A stretch of DNA of 41,275 nt from a virus: IMG/VR virus record IMGVR_UViG_3300025293_000008, positions 1 through 41,275 of that record; one strand, 5' to 3'. This document shows, one piece after another, positions 20,816-28,943 of the stretch. The position numbers and the translations under genes were made by a program. Numbering within the stretch: position 1 is the first letter of the stretch; each line of letters begins with the position of its first letter. A model generated the notes under the pieces. It made no database searches and was not told where the DNA came from. It saw only the letters and a program-made list of their open reading frames with translations.

Positions 20816-22033
20816 ATGGCGAATAATCTACCCACAATAGATGACATCACATTAGCCGCACTAGATGTGTTTGAAAATAACCTCTATGCAGCTAAGTGTT
20901 GTAGTCGAAAGCTCGAAGATGATTTCGGGTCGAAGGGTGGTCAGATTGGTGACTCGATCCGGATTCGAAAACCGGCGCAGTTCACCGTTCGGACCGGCCA
21001 GGCGTGGGCGGGGCAGGACATTGAAGAGCAGACCGATACGCTGACATTGGATCGGCAGAAAGGTGTGGACTTTTCGATGTCTTCAAAGGAGCGCAAGCTG
21101 GATTTGAACAGCTTGACACAGCAGGTGCTCAAGCCTGCGATTGTCCGACTGGCCAATGAAGTCGATGCCAACATCTTGGAAGAGGTGAGTAAATCGACAT
21201 TCAATGCCGTGGGCACTCCGGGAACCACTCCCTCCACGATGCAAACCTACATCGACGCAGGCGTCAAGCTGACGAACTTCACCTGTCCACGGGGCAATGG
21301 TGAACGGCACTTGATGGTCAATGCGGAGATGGAAGGTGACATTGCCTATGCGTTGAGAGACTACTTTCATCGCGCAGGTAAAATTAGCGAGGTGTTCGAC
21401 AAGGCAGAGGTCGCGGATTACGTGGCAGGCTACAACTGGTATACCGACCAGAACGTCTACACGCATACCGTTGGCACCTATGCTGGCACCCCGTTGGTCA
21501 ATGGTGCCAGTCAAACGGGATCAAGTCTGATCACGGATGGCTGGTCCAGTGGCGCGTCCAACCTCACGGTGGGCGACCGCTTCACGATTGCTGATGTGTT
21601 TTCAGTCAATCCGGTCACAAAGGCAACGCAGTCTGATTTACAGCAGTTTGTCGTGACCACGGCAGTGAGTGATAGTTCAGGTGCGATGACGATTAACATT
21701 TCGCCATCCATCGTGGGACCGGGTGAACGGTTCCAGAATGTTAGCGCACTCCCGGCCAATGATGCTGCGATTACGGTGTTCGGCACAACCGGGAATGTGT
21801 ATTCTCAGGGCGTGGCGTTCAACGAAGAAGCGGTAGCGTTGGCAATCGTACCGTTAGAGCGCCCCAAGGGTGTGAATCAGGCTTCGATGAAGTATGATGC
21901 ACAGTCGGGTGTCGGTCTACGGTATATCGAATGGTATGACGGCGATTCCGATATCTGGAAGAGTCGTTTTGACGTCCTCTATGGCATCAAGACCCAGCGA
22001 CCAGAGTGGTCGGTGGCGATTGCAGCCGCTTAA
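20816..22033 (+). CDS. Major coat protein, P22 gene 5-like
   Basis: A 405-residue protein with the features of the P22 coat family: N-terminal ANNLPTIDDITLAALDVFENN, IRIRKPAQFTVRTGQAW, TDTLTLDRQKGVDFSMSSKE, then VLKPAIVRLANEVDANIL, an inserted domain (VNGASQTGSSLITDGWSSGA...), and a C-terminal VGLRYIEWYDGDSDIWKSRFDVLYG. It forms the T=7 type shell. ATG at 20816 has AAAGG seven bases upstream; GTG at 20813 is an alternative. The codon style here is more G+C-rich than in the scaffold, as in other highly expressed genes of the window. Confidence 0.92.
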   Translation: MANNLPTIDDITLAALDVFENNLYAAKCCSRKLEDDFGSKGGQIGDSIRIRKPAQFTVRTGQAWAGQDIEEQTDTLTLDRQKGVDFSMSSKERKLDLNSLTQQVLKPAIVRLANEVDANILEEVSKSTFNAVGTPGTTPSTMQTYIDAGVKLTNFTCPRGNGERHLMVNAEMEGDIAYALRDYFHRAGKISEVFDKAEVADYVAGYNWYTDQNVYTHTVGTYAGTPLVNGASQTGSSLITDGWSSGASNLTVGDRFTIADVFSVNPVTKATQSDLQQFVVTTAVSDSSGAMTINISPSIVGPGERFQNVSALPANDAAITVFGTTGNVYSQGVAFNEEAVALAIVPLERPKGVNQASMKYDAQSGVGLRYIEWYDGDSDIWKSRFDVLYGIKTQRPEWSVAIAAA

Positions 22034-22052
22034 CAGAAAAGGAAGGTGTAGG

Positions 22053-22532
22053 ATGCGTAAATTCTTCTTTGTTCTGCTGGTGGCTGGCTTTTTCATGGGC
22101 ATGTCACAGCAGGTTGATGCACAGACATACATGACACGCACAACCCTCAGTGCGGCCATAAATAACTCTCAGGGAACGATTACGGTCGCTTCCGGGACAG
22201 ACTTTACGGCTGGACAGTTTGTGTGGGTGAATGACGAAGCGATGCAGATTTCGTCCGTGTCTGGTACGTCGATCACGGTCATTCGAGGTGTGCTAGGGAC
22301 TCGCGCCCAAGCGCAGGCGAGTGGGGATGCGGCTTTTACGGGTGCTGGCAATCATTTTCAACAGATTGATCCAGAAACCGGCGAGGCGTGTTCAGAAGGC
22401 ACAGGGCAAGCTCTGTATCTTCCGTGGATTAACGTGCAACGCGCTATTCTCTGGCAGTGTTACTCCAGTGCATGGCGTGGGGCGCGTGCGGCAATTATCG
22501 TCGAGAACTCAACCCCGACAACCTTGCCGTAG
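22053..22532 (+). CDS. Exported virion-module protein with signal peptide
   Basis: A 159-residue protein with a clear Sec signal peptide: MRKFFFVLLVAGFFMGMSQQ, then VDA-Q as a signal peptidase I-type site near residue 23. The mature part starts with a beta-rich motif (TLSAAINNSQGTITVASGTD, GQFVWVNDEAMQISSVSGTS, VIRGVLGTRAQAQASGDAAF) seen in phage structural proteins, and ends in a Thr/Pro-rich tail. A signal peptide on such a gene is unusual. It is followed by the TPR and membrane glycosyltransferase-like genes, so it is a candidate substrate of the pair; that is inference. GGAAGGTGTAGG precedes the start. Confidence 0.65.
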   Translation: MRKFFFVLLVAGFFMGMSQQVDAQTYMTRTTLSAAINNSQGTITVASGTDFTAGQFVWVNDEAMQISSVSGTSITVIRGVLGTRAQAQASGDAAFTGAGNHFQQIDPETGEACSEGTGQALYLPWINVQRAILWQCYSSAWRGARAAIIVENSTPTTLP

Positions 22533-22535
22533 CGT

Positions 22536-22958
22536 ATGAAAGCAGGAAAGGTTCTGGTGGTGGCGCTCTGCCTAGTGTGGAGCGTCACCACTGTGAATCA
22601 GGTCTTTCGGTGGGGCCATCCGCTGCATCTGTGGCGGCAGGCCATTGAGGAGTCTCCCGATAAACCACGTCCGTGGAATAATTTGGGGGCGCACTACCTC
22701 CTTGACCGCGCCGAACCTTTTGCCATTCACTGTTTTCAGCGCTCGACCCGCTTGGCGCAACATCCCCATCGCTCACACAATGAACGCGCCAGTGGCATTT
22801 CGGTCGCTCAAACCAATCTGGCATTGCTCGAAGCGCAACACGGAGAATACGACCGGGCCTTGGCACGCATTACCCCGGTGATGAACTTATACAGGTTACA
22901 GGAAACGATTGCGGCGCACGCATGGATTACCAGACAGAAGATTATCGCCTCTCAGTAG
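22536..22958 (+). CDS. TPR protein with membrane anchor, TMTC-like C-terminal part
   Basis: A 140-residue protein: a hydrophobic N-terminal helix (VLVVALCLVWSVTTV, 6-20), then HLWRQAIEESPDKPRPWNNLGAHYLL (31-56), a textbook TPR start, and more TPR-like helices (AQTNLALLEAQHGEYDRALARI, 91-112). In bacterial TMTC-like glycosyltransferases, the last membrane helix is followed by LW.D...SP...R...NNLG.. repeats, and this protein looks like just that part, detached. It overlaps the membrane gene by 37 bases. Likely a periplasm-facing adaptor presenting substrate. Start codon at 22536 lacks a strong leader, so coupling to the preceding stop is probable. Confidence 0.7.
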   Translation: MKAGKVLVVALCLVWSVTTVNQVFRWGHPLHLWRQAIEESPDKPRPWNNLGAHYLLDRAEPFAIHCFQRSTRLAQHPHRSHNERASGISVAQTNLALLEAQHGEYDRALARITPVMNLYRLQETIAAHAWITRQKIIASQ

Positions 22959-23989
22959 CCCTGTTTGTGACCTTGGCCTTCTGCATGTATTTGCCATTGA
23001 AGGCTGCGCCATTTGTCTACGAAGATGTACGCTGGTTGGGGGCGGTGAATCAGGAAATTCTCTGGACGTGGCCGAGTCGCGCTTTCACTAATTTTAGTTT
23101 TCAGCTACAGGCGGAACTTCCGGCATCTTTTGGCTGGCCGGTGAGTCCGACGTGGTTTCATGTGCTGAATGTCGGTGTTCATTTAGTGAACAGTGTGCTG
23201 GTAGCGATTATTGCGCTTCCGATGATTGGGCGCTTAGGGTCCATTTTTGCCTCCGGGATGTTTGCGATTCATCCGCTTCAGACCGAAGCGGTGAGTTATG
23301 TGGCAGCGCGAGGGGATTTACTGCTGACATTCTGTGCTTTAGTGGCCTTATGGGGACTTCGCAACGGACAACGGGGCTTGATGGTGACGGCTGTCGCTGT
23401 GATTCTGGCAGGCTGGACGAAGGAAATCGGGGTGGTGGTCGCGGCCTTGATGCTCTGGACCTGTCTCATTTATCGACAGCATCTCAAGCTCATGGCGTAT
23501 GGGGCCGGTGTGGTCGCTCTGCTCTGCTTGGTGCAATGGCCGACGTTTCTGGCGTGGATGACACTTCCTGAAAATGCTGGAGGGTCATCGCTGTCATGGG
23601 CTGCGTTTGTTGGCACACAGGTAGGTGCGTTTTCTCGGTTATTCGCACTGGCACTCTGGCCGTTTGGATTTACGGTGGACCATGATATGGCGACCTTGAG
23701 TTTATTATGGCGTTTTGTCGGAGGATGGTTGATGTTTCTGGCGATTCTTGTCATGGTGAAGACGTGGCAGCAGGCACCAGTGTGGACGTGGGCGGGTGGC
23801 TGGATATTGCTCTCAGTCTTTCCACGATTGGTGGTGCCGCAATATAATTTTTTCAGTGAACACCAGATGTATTTGCCGATGGTGGCAATCAGTGTGCTAG
23901 GCGGGATGATATTGGCACAGTTGTGGCAGGGAAAGGATTCATCGTGGCTGATGCAGGTCCGTATGTACATCAATCATATCCGAGCGTAA
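22922..23989 (+). CDS. TMTC/PMT-like (GT-C) membrane glycosyltransferase
   Basis: A 355-residue integral membrane protein with about 9-10 membrane helices. Family-like motifs appear in order: PFVYEDVRWL (E34-D35, the place of the acidic catalytic pair in the first extracytoplasmic loop), FAIHPLQTEAVSYVAARGDL (114-132), GWTKEIGV (164-171), and PQYNFFSEHQMYLP (306-319), which parallels the TMTC NL.....ER.LYLPS motif. TMTC/PMT enzymes move sugars from lipid-linked donors to Ser/Thr of exported proteins. Length is short of bacterial homologues because the TPR part is a separate gene upstream. No strong leader at 22922; coupling is likely. Activity is inferred. Confidence 0.75.
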   Translation: MDYQTEDYRLSVALFVTLAFCMYLPLKAAPFVYEDVRWLGAVNQEILWTWPSRAFTNFSFQLQAELPASFGWPVSPTWFHVLNVGVHLVNSVLVAIIALPMIGRLGSIFASGMFAIHPLQTEAVSYVAARGDLLLTFCALVALWGLRNGQRGLMVTAVAVILAGWTKEIGVVVAALMLWTCLIYRQHLKLMAYGAGVVALLCLVQWPTFLAWMTLPENAGGSSLSWAAFVGTQVGAFSRLFALALWPFGFTVDHDMATLSLLWRFVGGWLMFLAILVMVKTWQQAPVWTWAGGWILLSVFPRLVVPQYNFFSEHQMYLPMVAISVLGGMILAQLWQGKDSSWLMQVRMYINHIRA

Positions 23990-24156
23990 GATACCACCGT
24001 GACGGCGCGACACGGATGGTCTATTCTGAGAAAGAAGATCGCGCATTAGGGTCGGAGTGGGCTGAATCGCCTGCGGTCTGGACTGTTGTCTCAAAAGCTC
24101 CAGCAAAACCCAAAACGAACGCTAAACCACGACGCAAAGCGCGTCAGAAGGGCTAG
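23944..24156 (+). CDS. Small conserved phage protein (YP.R/HP.G..W..SP type)
   Basis: A 70-residue protein: YPSVRYHRDGATRMVYSEKE, ALGSEWAESPAVW and a Lys/Pro/Arg-rich tail. This YP..xYhxxG...v..eeEe.alG.eW...P pattern is common in small phage structural-module proteins. GTG at 23944 has AAAGGA six bases upstream; GTG at 23923 is an alternative. It overlaps the end of the membrane glycosyltransferase gene by 46 bases. Function unknown. Confidence 0.65.
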   Translation: MADAGPYVHQSYPSVRYHRDGATRMVYSEKEDRALGSEWAESPAVWTVVSKAPAKPKTNAKPRRKARQKG

Positions 24157-24158
24157 TT

Positions 24159-25238
24159 ATGATAGCTGCTCCTCTTGCTCATCGCATTTTTGATGCGGAT
24201 GGTGAAGATAAAGTGCTGGATGTACGGGGATTGGGGGGTGTGGCCCTCCAATTAAGCGGGACATTTAGCATGACCGTCCAGTTTGAAGCTACGACAGACG
24301 GACAAACGTGGGTGTCTTTGCGGATGCTGCCAAGTAACAGCACGTCAGCGGCGACCAATGCAACATCAGCCGGTGTGTGGTCTGCGAATGTGGCGGGTTT
24401 CAAGCTCATGCGGGCGCGAGTGAGCGCCTACACCTCTGGTAGTGCCGATGTGACGTTATTAGCCGCTTCCGCCTCCGGGCGTGTTGGAGCGAGTGGCGGC
24501 GATGCCGAAACACTCGATGGTGAGGACGGCTCCTACTATCTCGACGTGGACAACATGACCGCTGGCACCCTTGCGGTGGCCCGTGGCGGCACTGGCGCAG
24601 CCACCCATACCTCTGGCAACTATCTGAAGGGTGCTGGAACGGGAGCGATTACGAGTGCGACGGCAGCCGCGACCTTTGCAGATGTTTCCCCACTGACGAC
24701 ACGCGGGGACCTGCTCGTCGGCACCAGTGGAGCGCCGACCGGCGCACGACTCGCCAAAGGCAGTTCCGGGAACGTCCTGACGATGGCCGACGGCAATGAT
24801 ATTGGGTGGGCAGCAGCGTCTGGTGGAGGCAAGATTCTTCAAGTGGTCTATGGAGTAGATACGTCGGCGGCGTCGTCAAGTTCCAGCACGATGGCTGACA
24901 CGGGACTCACCGCGTCGATCACCCCCGCAGACGACGATAACAAAATCTTGGTGCTGGTATCACACAACGGGGTGGGCAAAGTAACAAGCAACACTCGCGT
25001 CCATACGCAGTTGCTCCGCGATTCGACGACGATTGCGGTGGAAAATTCTCAAGCCTACACAGCGGATACTGGCACGATTTACACAGGCAGTTCGAGTTGG
25101 TCGGTGCTTGATGATCCCCAAACAGCCAGCGAAATCGTCTATAAAACCCAATTTATGAGTCAAGCAGACGCAGGTACTGTATATGTAGGTCTAAATTCCA
25201 GCACGTCAACGATGGTCCTTCTAGAAGTGGATGTCTAA
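24159..25238 (+). CDS. Tail fibre-like structural protein with duplicated N-domain
   Basis: A 359-residue protein of three parts. Residues 1-110 are a beta-sandwich-like domain (FDADGEDKVLDVRGLGGVAL, MTVQFEATTDGQTWVSLRML, SANVAGFKLMRARVSAYTSG) that is repeated as a separate gene at 25557-25889. The middle holds fibre-type repeats (VARGGTGAATHTSGNYLKGA, TTRGDLLVGTSGAPTGARLA). The C-terminal 130 residues are Ser/Thr-rich and beta-like, common in phage fibres and receptor-binding ends. AAGGG precedes ATG at 24159. Likely a virion surface protein, attached through the N-domain. Confidence 0.7.
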   Translation: MIAAPLAHRIFDADGEDKVLDVRGLGGVALQLSGTFSMTVQFEATTDGQTWVSLRMLPSNSTSAATNATSAGVWSANVAGFKLMRARVSAYTSGSADVTLLAASASGRVGASGGDAETLDGEDGSYYLDVDNMTAGTLAVARGGTGAATHTSGNYLKGAGTGAITSATAAATFADVSPLTTRGDLLVGTSGAPTGARLAKGSSGNVLTMADGNDIGWAAASGGGKILQVVYGVDTSAASSSSSTMADTGLTASITPADDDNKILVLVSHNGVGKVTSNTRVHTQLLRDSTTIAVENSQAYTADTGTIYTGSSSWSVLDDPQTASEIVYKTQFMSQADAGTVYVGLNSSTSTMVLLEVDV

Positions 25239-25239
25239 T

Positions 25240-25560
25240 ATGAGTCATCATTTATCAGAAATCATACGGTGGAAAGAACCGACAGCGCGGGTGGTGACTC
25301 GCGGCTCTGGCGACGACGAGAAGATTGTCCGATGGGACGGACCTGGACGACAGCCATCGGCCAGTAAATTGGCGCAATGGGCCACGGAGTATCACGCACA
25401 GGGCATCGAGCAGGAACAGGCGGCGCTTGACCGGATCAACAGCAATGTGGCCATTCGGGCGCTCATCGCGGAAATTGCCCATCCACTAGGTCTGACCGAA
25501 GAAGAGTTTGGCGAAGCCGTGAAAGAACGGGTGAAGTCGATCCTGCAAGGTGGATCATGA
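25240..25560 (+). CDS. Small hypothetical structural-module protein
   Basis: A 106-residue hydrophilic protein: IIRWKEPTARVVTRGSGDDE, KIVRWDGPGRQPSASKLAQW, and a helical C-terminal half (EQEQAALDRINSNVAIRALI, EEEFGEAVKERVKSIL). The second half resembles small tail-assembly-type helices in composition. ATG at 25240 directly follows the previous stop; ATG at 25231 is an alternative. An ATGA overlap joins it to the next gene. It sits between the two copies of the N-domain. Function unknown. Confidence 0.6.
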   Translation: MSHHLSEIIRWKEPTARVVTRGSGDDEKIVRWDGPGRQPSASKLAQWATEYHAQGIEQEQAALDRINSNVAIRALIAEIAHPLGLTEEEFGEAVKERVKSILQGGS

Positions 25561-25889
25561 GTCTGGCTGCGCCGATTGCCGATGATATTTTTGATGCCGA
25601 TGGCGACGTCCTGCTCTTTGACGTCCGAGGCTTAGGGGCGGTGGGATTTCAACTGTCTGGTACATTTACACTGACAGTACAATTTGAAGCCACTGTGGAT
25701 GGAGAAACCTTCGTGGGGTTGAACATGCTCCCATCCAATAGTGCGACGGCAGTCTCTTCCACTACTGCGGCGGGTGGGTGGAGAGCCAATGTTGCGGGGT
25801 ATCGCTATGTTCGGGCGAGAGTGAGCGCCTTTACGTCAGGGAGTGCGAACGCGACATTTCTCGCGGCGAGTACCGGAGGCGCACACTAA
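25557..25889 (+). CDS. Stand-alone paralogue of the fibre N-terminal domain
   Basis: A 110-residue protein that parallels residues 1-110 of the 24159-25238 protein almost segment by segment: IFDADGDVLLFDVRGLGAVG, LTVQFEATVDGETFVGLNML, WRANVAGYRYVRARVSAFTS and NATFLAAS. It has no fibre or C-terminal receptor part. It could be a decoration protein or a cap occupying the same attachment site as the fibre. ATGA overlap with the previous gene and TAATG with the next make this a tightly coupled group. Confidence 0.7.
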   Translation: MSLAAPIADDIFDADGDVLLFDVRGLGAVGFQLSGTFTLTVQFEATVDGETFVGLNMLPSNSATAVSSTTAAGGWRANVAGYRYVRARVSAFTSGSANATFLAASTGGAH

Positions 25890-26257
25890 TGCAAGAGACG
25901 ATACTGACTCCATCCGTGGAGAAGGATTTTAAGAAATGGTTCAAAAAGATAGCGAATGAGACTGGCATTAACGATAATCCAGACGATCCGCTTCACCACT
26001 ATGATTATCGGGCTGCATTTTTGGCAGGAGTAAAACCAGACCCCGAACAGGGACACCATTGGCCGTCAGAGTACAAGCGCTATACACACCCGACGCTGAT
26101 TCCTGATGTAACCTTACCAAGTGGTAAGCGCGGTCTGCCATTTTACTCGCCCACTGGCCAGTCACTCGCTGAACTGATGGATATACGTGGAAATATAGGG
26201 TCGCAGGCGGATTTGGAAGGCGCAAATCCTAATTTACCTTATAGGAAGAGACGCTAA
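25889..26257 (+). CDS. Small conserved phage protein with YDYRAAFLAG motif
   Basis: A 122-residue protein: WFKKIANETGINDNPDDPLH, HYDYRAAFLAGVKPDPEQGH, HWPSEYKRYTHPTLIPDV, then a Gly/Pro-rich tail. The YDYRaAf.aG...d...gHwpS.yK...HPt motif occurs in many podovirus and siphovirus structural regions and can also be a domain inside larger proteins. The role is unknown. Start set by TAATG coupling; the stop is likewise shared with the gp4-like gene. Confidence 0.7.
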   Translation: MQETILTPSVEKDFKKWFKKIANETGINDNPDDPLHHYDYRAAFLAGVKPDPEQGHHWPSEYKRYTHPTLIPDVTLPSGKRGLPFYSPTGQSLAELMDIRGNIGSQADLEGANPNLPYRKRR

Positions 26258-26991
26258 TGCCCAGTGCGAACGACTTCGCCACTCGCGCACTCCAGTCTAT
26301 CGGGGTTGCGGATGCGATTGATACCATCTCCAGTGAGGACGCCGCACTTGCCCTCAACGTCCTCAACGAGTGGATCGACCAGCTAGGAATTCAGCGTAAC
26401 ACCATTTATACGGTAAAGCGCCAGACCCATACGTTAGCGAGTGGGACGTCGAGTTATACGATTGGCAGCGGGGGGACCATTAACGTGGCTCGTCCGATCT
26501 GGATCGAGAATGTCGGGTTGATTCTCGATACGGGTGCGAGTACGCCGGTTGAAGTGGAACGCGCACTTTTTACCGATGATGAATATGCACAAATTTCTCA
26601 AAAGACCTTGCAGTCGAGCTTAATACAGGGTGTTTGGTATGATTATGATTGGGCAGCAGGACTTGGCAACTTGCATGTTTGGCCGGTACCAAATGTTGCG
26701 ACGACCCAGCTTGTCCTGTATCTTCCAACACCGCTTACGGAGTTTGCTGATCTCTCAACGGCCTATACGTTTCCGCCGGGATACGAACGGGCCATTCGGA
26801 GCAATCTGGCCGTCGAATTGGCTCCCTTTTATGGGATACCTGTCTCGCCGGATCTCCGCCAGCAAGCATTGAGCGCGATGCTACGCGTGAAGCGTGCTAA
26901 TGTGCGGATGCGCGAGGTGCCGATTGATCCGTCACTGACGCAACGTAGCCGGACGATGACGAATAGCCAGTTTCGAGGAGGGTTGTTCTAA
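26257..26991 (+). CDS. Tail accessory factor, P22 gp4-like
   Basis: A 244-residue protein with the pattern of the P22 gp4 head-completion family: ANDFATRALQSIGVADAIDT, AALALNVLNEWIDQL, a beta-rich middle with YTIGSGGTINVARPIWIE, and WPVPN...LVLYLPTPLTEF, then YTFPPGYERAIRSNLAVEL. It closes the portal after packaging and forms the platform for the tail. It is coupled at both ends (TAATG). The following gp10-like gene and the P22-type portal and coat support the assignment. Confidence 0.8.
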   Translation: MPSANDFATRALQSIGVADAIDTISSEDAALALNVLNEWIDQLGIQRNTIYTVKRQTHTLASGTSSYTIGSGGTINVARPIWIENVGLILDTGASTPVEVERALFTDDEYAQISQKTLQSSLIQGVWYDYDWAAGLGNLHVWPVPNVATTQLVLYLPTPLTEFADLSTAYTFPPGYERAIRSNLAVELAPFYGIPVSPDLRQQALSAMLRVKRANVRMREVPIDPSLTQRSRTMTNSQFRGGLF

Positions 26992-28418
26992 TGCCGTCGT
27001 ATCCCGGCTTCTGTGGTCCATCGTATGAGTCCCAAAGCCCCTTAGCCAGTTCTGAACGATGTATGAATTTGTACCCAGAACGGTTAGAGATGGGTAATCA
27101 GCAGCAGGTGGTTCTTTATTCCACACCAGGCCTGAAGGCGTTTTCGGAATCAACATCTGGTCCGTGTCGTGGACTGTTTGCTCAAAACGGACGTTGTTTT
27201 GTGGTTATGGCTAATACGTTGTATGAACTCAATTCAGCGGGTACTTTTACGAGTTTGGGCACGGTAGCAGGAGACAGTAATCCAGCGACCTTTGCCACGA
27301 ATGGTGACGGAGGCGATGAACTTTTTGTTACGTCTGGGGATCAAGGGTATCTCTATAATCTGAGCACGGGGGCCTTTTCGAATCCTGTGAGTGATGTCAC
27401 GATGGGGGGTATGCTGGATGGCTATTTTGTGGCCCTCGATCAGTCCACTTCGACCTTTAAGATGTCGGATCTCTTGGATGGGACTACCTGGGATAGTACT
27501 CAGATTTTGCAACGGAATGCCGCACCAGATACGTGGCAGGCCATGCTTGTCAAGAATCCGATTATTTTGTTGTTTGGCAGCGAAACGACTGAACCTATTT
27601 ATAATGCGGGAGCTGCGCCATTTCCGTTTGCGCCGGTTCCCAATATGATTATCCCGCATGGGATTGCTGCGCCGTTTTCTGCAAAGGCTATTGGTAATAC
27701 TGTGCTATGGTTAACTGAAACAAAAGATGGCAATCGACAGGTTGTAGCGATGATGGGGTATAACGCGCAACGTGTCAGCACGTATGCGGTAGAATTTGCT
27801 CTTTCACAGTACGATAATGTCGATGATGCGGTCGCGTATACCTATCAGGACCAGGGACATCAGTTTTATACGTTGAATTTTCCGTCGGCCAATGCGACCT
27901 GGGTTTTTGACCTGAGCATGGGGATGTGGCATGAACGTGGTAAGTGGAACGCTGATGCAATGGAATATGAAGTCTGGGGACCGGAATATCATGCGTTTGC
28001 GTTTGACAAGCATCTGGTGGGTGATCCCTGTAATGGGGTGATTTATCATATGAGTACGGACCTCTTTACTGATGTCGATGGGAAGGGGTTGCGACGACAG
28101 CGGATTCCTCCAATTTTACAGAGTGAGCAGCGTCGAGTTTTTCTGGACCGGTTTCAATTGCATTGTGATGTTGGCGTGGGTTTATTAAGTGGACAGGGTG
28201 ATGATCCGCAGGTGATGCTGCAACTGAGTCGGGATGGGGGCATTACATGGGGGTCAGAACGCTGGCGGAGTGCAGGAAAAATGGGCGAGTATTTACACCG
28301 GGCGCAATGGTGGCGTTTGGGCAGTGGTCGGAATTTGTTGCCGTCTGTTACGATGACCGACCCAGTACCCTGGAGAATTCTAGATGCGTATATTAACGTC
28401 AAGGGCGGCGCACATTAG
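26991..28418 (+). CDS. Packaged-DNA stabilisation protein, P22 gp10-like
   Basis: A 475-residue protein of beta-propeller-like composition: CGPSYESQSPLASSERCMNLYPE near the start, then repeats such as YSTPGLKAF, LFAQNGRCFVVMANTLYELN, DLLDGTTWDS and YTYQDQGHQFYTLNFPSANA. These match the P22 gp10 type of hub protein, which binds gp4 below the portal and holds the DNA in. Family length is about 470, so it is complete. Start shares one base with the gp4-like stop. The next gene starts with GTG inside its stop codon. Confidence 0.8.
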   Translation: MPSYPGFCGPSYESQSPLASSERCMNLYPERLEMGNQQQVVLYSTPGLKAFSESTSGPCRGLFAQNGRCFVVMANTLYELNSAGTFTSLGTVAGDSNPATFATNGDGGDELFVTSGDQGYLYNLSTGAFSNPVSDVTMGGMLDGYFVALDQSTSTFKMSDLLDGTTWDSTQILQRNAAPDTWQAMLVKNPIILLFGSETTEPIYNAGAAPFPFAPVPNMIIPHGIAAPFSAKAIGNTVLWLTETKDGNRQVVAMMGYNAQRVSTYAVEFALSQYDNVDDAVAYTYQDQGHQFYTLNFPSANATWVFDLSMGMWHERGKWNADAMEYEVWGPEYHAFAFDKHLVGDPCNGVIYHMSTDLFTDVDGKGLRRQRIPPILQSEQRRVFLDRFQLHCDVGVGLLSGQGDDPQVMLQLSRDGGITWGSERWRSAGKMGEYLHRAQWWRLGSGRNLLPSVTMTDPVPWRILDAYINVKGGAH

Positions 28419-28930
28419 TGGCGAAAACCGCACCGATTCCGTCCGATTCTGTGTTGGTCGAAACGCAACTCGATCCACAGTCAGGCCGAGAAGTGCCCAC
28501 GGGTATCATTTCCACCGCCTGGTACGAGTACTTTCTTCAGGCGCAGGATCGATTGAATGCCGGGGCCGATACGTTGACGACCGTGTTCGATTCGGTCATC
28601 AATCAGTCAGCAGCGATTCCGACGACTTCGATTCCACTGACAACGCTTTCGGTGGGACTCTATCGCGTTTCGACATATGCACGGATTACGCAAGCGGCCT
28701 CTACATCGAGTTCCCTGACCGTCACCCTGGGGTGGACGGATGGGACGGTGGCCTGCACATCGTCAGGAAGCGCGATGACCGGGAATACGACTTCGACAAC
28801 ACAGAGTCTGAGTGCGATGATACGGAGTGATAGCTCGACACCGTTAACGTATAGTGCGGCGTATGCCAGTTCAGGGGGTACTGCTATGACCTTTCGACTG
28901 GATTTAGCCGTGGAACAGATTCCTACATAA
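28418..28930 (+). CDS. Small structural protein, Ser/Thr-rich
   Basis: A 170-residue protein: SDSVLVETQLDPQSGREVPT, GIISTAWYEYFLQAQDRLN, then a Ser/Thr-rich beta region with SLTVTLGWTDGTVACTSSGS. The motif around DP.tG.....W..wf is common in podovirus proteins next to tail hubs, and the second half resembles a decoration or fibre-binding beta domain. GTG at 28418 overlaps the previous stop (TAGTG). Probably a virion tail component, but its exact role is unknown. Confidence 0.6.
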   Translation: MAKTAPIPSDSVLVETQLDPQSGREVPTGIISTAWYEYFLQAQDRLNAGADTLTTVFDSVINQSAAIPTTSIPLTTLSVGLYRVSTYARITQAASTSSSLTVTLGWTDGTVACTSSGSAMTGNTTSTTQSLSAMIRSDSSTPLTYSAAYASSGGTAMTFRLDLAVEQIPT

Positions 28931-28943
28931 TAAGGATATTCTT

